Program-made: the position numbers and the translations under genes
Part shown: positions 60,906-64,000 of the stretch, piece after piece
Position numbering within the stretch: the stretch's first letter is position 1
How the letters are laid out: each line of letters opens with the position of its first letter
NCBI RefSeq assembly: GCF_003148625.1
Contig: NZ_QGGO01000005.1
Span: 171,045 to 235,044 of the forward strand
Source of the DNA: Arcicella aurantiaca
GTDB taxonomy: Bacteria > Bacteroidota > Bacteroidia > Cytophagales > Spirosomataceae
DNA: 64,000 nucleotides
Reading direction: 5' to 3'
Notes under the pieces: model-generated
Told to the model about the DNA's origin: nothing
What the model saw: the letters and a program-made list of their open reading frames with translations, nothing else
The model's database searches: none

Positions 60906-62054
60906 ATGCCCATAACTTACCCTCTCAAAATAGACATTTTTGCTTGCCTGATGTTTTTGGGTATTGTTCAGGCATTGTTTTTAGCCTATTTCTTTATTTT
61001 TGGTAAAAGAGGAAATCGTCAAGCGAATAGGTTCTTAGGCATTTTATTGCTTGGTTTTGTGCTTGCAATGACCGAAATCTTACTTTGTTATACCAATTTA
61101 ATGTTCCAAATGGTATGGCTCATTGACTTTGCCGAGCCAACTAATTTTCTCTTTGCACCGCTTGTATATTTGTATGTTCGGGCTACGCTCAATAAACCTT
61201 TTCAACAGAAAGATTGGCTACATTTTGTACCATTTTTCTTATATCTGATTTACAAAAGTATAGCATTCACTCCTCTTGGGTATCCCGAAAAATACAACGC
61301 TTATATCGGTTCTTATTATCCAGAACTTCCACATTTACCCACATCTGCAGGAACTTGGAGCAATGCTATTTACTGTATTTCTGACTACACCAACGAACTC
61401 TTTTTAGTGAGTATGTTGGTTTATTCTACGGCAAATATTTGGTTATTACTCAATGTTTTTAGAGAACAGAATCTCCCTTTTTTCTCTAATCAGAATAATT
61501 CTTTGAAATGGGCGAGACAAACCAGCTTTTGGTTTATTTCGGTCATGGTGATATTCGTTATCTTCAAAAAAAGTTTCCCGCACGACCTCGGCGACCATCT
61601 TATTGCGGCTCATCTTACTTTAATTATTTATCTAATCAGTGTCAATGTGATTAGAAATTCTGTCTTTTTTACTCATGAAAATAAGGAGATAAAGAAGTAC
61701 GAAAAATCATCTCTTACTTCAGAAATTCAAGAAAATACACTTGCCAAAATCAATCATTTAATGGAAAATGAAAAACCATTTTTGAGTGATTCGTTTTCAA
61801 TGCCTGCTTTGGCAAAACAATTATCTGTCTCGCCACATCATTTGTCACAAATTTTGAATGAGAGTTTAGGGCAAACTTTTTTTGACTTTACGGCTCAACA
61901 CAGAATCCAAGAAGCTCAAAAATTACTACTTGAAAACCCAAATCTGAAAATTGAGGAGATTGCAGAACGAGTTGGTTATAATTCAAAATCTGCCTTCAAT
62001 ACAGCTTTTAAAAAATTCACGGGCGTATCTCCTTCACAGTTTAGAAAATCATAA
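60906..62054 (+). CDS. AraC-family regulator with membrane sensor region
   Basis: A 382-residue protein. The N-terminus has about seven helices (IDIFACLMFLGIVQALFLAYFFIF; LGILLLGFVLAMTEILL; FLFAPLVYLYVRATL; ending LTLIIYLISVNVI), and the C-terminus (about 275-382) a full AraC HTH: LAKQLSVSPHHLSQILNESLGQTFFDFTAQHRIQEAQKLL...IAERVGYNSKSAFNTAFKKFTGVSPSQFRK. It is the Bacteroidota type in which a membrane sensor domain is fused to a DNA-binding domain. It precedes an acyltransferase that it may control. Confidence 0.9.
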   Translation: MPITYPLKIDIFACLMFLGIVQALFLAYFFIFGKRGNRQANRFLGILLLGFVLAMTEILLCYTNLMFQMVWLIDFAEPTNFLFAPLVYLYVRATLNKPFQQKDWLHFVPFFLYLIYKSIAFTPLGYPEKYNAYIGSYYPELPHLPTSAGTWSNAIYCISDYTNELFLVSMLVYSTANIWLLLNVFREQNLPFFSNQNNSLKWARQTSFWFISVMVIFVIFKKSFPHDLGDHLIAAHLTLIIYLISVNVIRNSVFFTHENKEIKKYEKSSLTSEIQENTLAKINHLMENEKPFLSDSFSMPALAKQLSVSPHHLSQILNESLGQTFFDFTAQHRIQEAQKLLLENPNLKIEEIAERVGYNSKSAFNTAFKKFTGVSPSQFRKS

Positions 62055-62123
62055 TTTTTGTTCGTTTTTATAGGGAAGTACGTCTCTGTTATCAGTACGG
62101 ACGTTTTTCGTTTGACTTGCACC

Positions 62124-62131
62124 TACTTTTG
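62124..62131 (+). promoter_or_regulatory. -7 promoter box of acyltransferase gene
   Basis: TACTTTTG, matching TAnnTTTG, 23 bp before ATG 62154, which supports that start over TTG or ATG codons further up. Confidence 0.6.
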
Positions 62132-62153
62132 TCAATCAAAAACGCAAAATATT

Positions 62154-63284
62154 ATGCCTCAAAACAGACAATTCTTTATCGACTGGATTCGTGTATTAGC
62201 TTTCGGAATCCTTATTTTTTATCACTCAGGAATGTTTTTCGTTTCTTGGGATTGGCACGTTAAAAATAACGTCATCGTTGAATCACTCAAATATCCAATG
62301 GTATTTTTTAGCCAATGGCGACTTTCATTACTCTTTTTCATTTCGGGTGTTGGAATGAGTTTTGCTTTAAAATCTCGCAAAGGCTCAGCATTTATTGGCG
62401 AACGAACCAAACGTTTATTATTGCCTTTAATCTTTGGAATGTTCGTGATTGTACCGCCTCAAATCTATTTTGAACGCTTACAAAATCATCAACTTTTGGG
62501 TTCATACATTGATTTTTATCCACAATTTTTCGAGTTTGTTGCATATCCAAAAGGAAGTTTTTCGTGGCATCATTTATGGTTTGTCACTTACTTGTTTGTC
62601 TATTCTTTGGTCGGAACACCCATTTTCTTAGCTTTGAAATCAGCAAGCGGACAACAGTTTTTAGTCAAATTTTACCAAACTTTTCTTCATCCTATCAACA
62701 TCTATTTAACGGCTATTCCTTTCATGGTTTTATTCTGGATTTTAGACCCGATTTCACCAACTACGCATAATCTTACTCACGATTGGCTAAATCTCATCAA
62801 TTCCTTTTTAGTGGTATTAATGGGTTATGTTTTAGGACAAAATCCAAAGTTTTGGGAAATGGTAGAAACACATCGCAAAGGCTACCTTTGGGCTTCTATC
62901 CTATTCACCACGAGTATTTATCTTTTTGTTTTTAAACCGATTTTTCCTATCCAAAACGAAGATTTAGACTTTTTTATCAAAGGAATTATTACTCGAATCA
63001 ATGCTTTATCCATCATTTTTTGCATTGGAGGATACGCCAAACATTACCTCAATGTCAACAACAAAGCGTTAAAATATGCCAATGAAGCCGTTTATCCATT
63101 CTATATTTTGCACCAGACAATTACTGTTGCCATTGGTTTTTATATTGCCAATTGGGAAATGGCTTGGCAATTAAAATTGCTCATTCTGTCATTGGGTACG
63201 TTTTTAGGTTCACTTCTGATTTACCATTTTCTGATTCGTCCATTTAATATCATGCGGTTATTTTTTGGTGTAAAACCTCGTTAA
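62154..63284 (+). CDS. Acyltransferase-3 family membrane protein
   Basis: A 376-residue membrane protein from ATG 62154 (MPQNRQFFIDWIRVLAFGILIFYHSGMFF); the frame upstream holds a promoter box. It has about ten helices. The start with FIDWIRVLAFGILIFYHS and the RRL.LP segment TKRLLLPLIFGMFVIVPPQIYFE are hallmarks of acyltransferase-3 (PF01757), whose members transfer acyl groups to sugars or glucans. The YPFYILHQTITVAIGFYI end is also typical. Substrate unknown. Confidence 0.9.
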   Translation: MPQNRQFFIDWIRVLAFGILIFYHSGMFFVSWDWHVKNNVIVESLKYPMVFFSQWRLSLLFFISGVGMSFALKSRKGSAFIGERTKRLLLPLIFGMFVIVPPQIYFERLQNHQLLGSYIDFYPQFFEFVAYPKGSFSWHHLWFVTYLFVYSLVGTPIFLALKSASGQQFLVKFYQTFLHPINIYLTAIPFMVLFWILDPISPTTHNLTHDWLNLINSFLVVLMGYVLGQNPKFWEMVETHRKGYLWASILFTTSIYLFVFKPIFPIQNEDLDFFIKGIITRINALSIIFCIGGYAKHYLNVNNKALKYANEAVYPFYILHQTITVAIGFYIANWEMAWQLKLLILSLGTFLGSLLIYHFLIRPFNIMRLFFGVKPR

Positions 63285-63344
63285 ACGCAAGATTCTTTCT
63301 CGGTTATTTCCTAACTTCGTTCTGAAAATTAAAGAGAAAGAATC

Positions 63345-64000
63345 ATGCAACTGAGCGTCGTACTAATTACCCTAAATTCTGAAAAAACACTTACAAAGGT
63401 TTTAGAAGCCGTTTCATGGGCTGACGAAATTGTTTTGGTGGACTCTGGAAGTACGGATAAAACCTTAGAAATTGCTCAACAATTTAAGGCTAAAATCGTG
63501 CATCGAGCATTTGATGGATATGGTTCGCAGAAGAATTTTGCAACTGAACAGGCTTCGCATGATTGGATTTTGTCGTTGGATGATGATGAAATTCTTACGC
63601 CCGAATTACAAAAGGAAATTCAAAGTTTAGATTTACAAAACACTAATTTTCAAGGATTTAAAATTCCACGCTCGTTGATTTTCTTAGGAAAACTGTTGAA
63701 ATTCAGCGGTGAATATAAACGCAATACATTAAGACTTTTCAATCGAAAATGTGGGAATTGGAATGCTGAATATGTACACGAAAGCGTAGAAGTAAAAGGA
63801 GAAATCGGTACGCTGAAAAATCAAATTCTCCATGATAGTTACCGAGATTTAACTGATTTTTTCAACAAGTTTAATAAATATACTTCACTTGGAGCAAAGA
63901 CTTTGGCAGAACGTGGCAAGACAACTTCTACCTTCAAAATTATTTCCCGATTTCCGACAACTTTTTTAAAGATTTACTTCCTAAAAGGCTCTTTTTTAGA
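63345..64000 (+). CDS. Glycosyltransferase family 2, 3' end off window
   Basis: ATG 63345 opens a frame of 218 codons up to the right edge: MQLSVVLITLNSEKTLTKVL..., then IVLVDSGSTDKTLEI (nucleotide-sugar site) and WILSLDDDEILTPEL (DxD-type metal site). The middle FKIPRSLIFLGKLLKFSG and WNAEYVHESVEVKG are those of the GT2 WaaE/KdtX-like group that adds sugars to lipopolysaccharide cores. Partial; acceptor unknown. Confidence 0.9.
   Translation, partial: MQLSVVLITLNSEKTLTKVLEAVSWADEIVLVDSGSTDKTLEIAQQFKAKIVHRAFDGYGSQKNFATEQASHDWILSLDDDEILTPELQKEIQSLDLQNTNFQGFKIPRSLIFLGKLLKFSGEYKRNTLRLFNRKCGNWNAEYVHESVEVKGEIGTLKNQILHDSYRDLTDFFNKFNKYTSLGAKTLAERGKTTSTFKIISRFPTTFLKIYFLKGSFL

Overview
The window is AT-rich bacterial DNA that looks like a chromosomal segment of a Bacteroidota member of the order Cytophagales (Spirosomataceae-like, for example Arcicella, Flectobacillus or Emticicia relatives). 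The grounds are the Bacteroidota -7 promoter box TAnnTTTG in front of several genes, the scarcity of Shine-Dalgarno sequences, many short lipoproteins with a lipobox, 7TMR-DISM kinases and LytTR regulators, DUF3078 and GH3 family proteins, and a eukaryote-like ribonucleotide reductase beta subunit. The genus is an inference. No rRNA, tRNA, CRISPR array, prophage or replication origin was seen.

Layout. 1-4.9 kb: a LuxE-like acyl-protein synthetase running off the left edge, a lipoprotein, then a 7TMR-DISM sensor kinase, a NarL-type response regulator and a stand-alone LytTR regulator. The last two genes carry the same 16-bp perfect palindrome at the same distance from their -7 boxes. 4.9-12.6 kb: an FG-GAP-like secreted protein, then a four-gene minus-strand cluster (ECF-type sigma factor, anti-sigma-like membrane TPR protein, secreted subtilisin-like protease, membrane-anchored TPR-CHAT protease), followed by a second LytTR gene. 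This cluster is the best candidate for an under-described system: an envelope protease pair with its own sigma factor. 12.7-21.2 kb: small membrane and secreted proteins, a D-Ala-D-Ala ligase-like enzyme with a second copy of its N-terminal domain, NifU-like protein, LysR regulator, GNAT, MscL, a DUF3078 outer-membrane protein, and a second sigma-factor operon with an MscS-like channel. 21.3-27 kb: polyphosphate kinase, glycerophosphodiester phosphodiesterase, IspE, cytochrome oxidase subunit III.

27-29 kb is a mobile-element area: a REP-associated tyrosine transposase, two 53-bp inverted REP copies around a MORN-repeat lipoprotein gene, and a decayed second transposase end. 29-43 kb: GH3 protein, ValS, PhzF-like protein, Uma2 proteins, SUKH protein, L-2-hydroxyglutarate oxidase, OmpA protein, Crp regulator with a cytochrome-b-like protein, SmpB and IMP dehydrogenase. 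43-54.5 kb: LRR lipoprotein, NadC and NadA with a broken zeta-toxin module between them, Ycf48-like lipoprotein, DHFR, MoaE, FtsW, MurG and NrdB. 54.9-64 kb: SDR oxidoreductase, a HD phosphohydrolase gene with one nonsense codon, PD-(D/E)XK protein, UvrD/PcrA helicase, Rpn-family nuclease, AraC regulator, acyltransferase and a glycosyltransferase cut by the right edge.

Throughout the window, intergenic spaces carry repeats of a common design: runs of degenerate 7- or 8-nt words, a spacer, then the reverse-complement run. Base words differ from site to site, and at several genes the repeat supplies the stop codon. A second dispersed family, GTAACACAGACTTTAGTCTG hairpins, lies after valS, nadA and folA. 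These repeats are the most unusual non-coding feature here.
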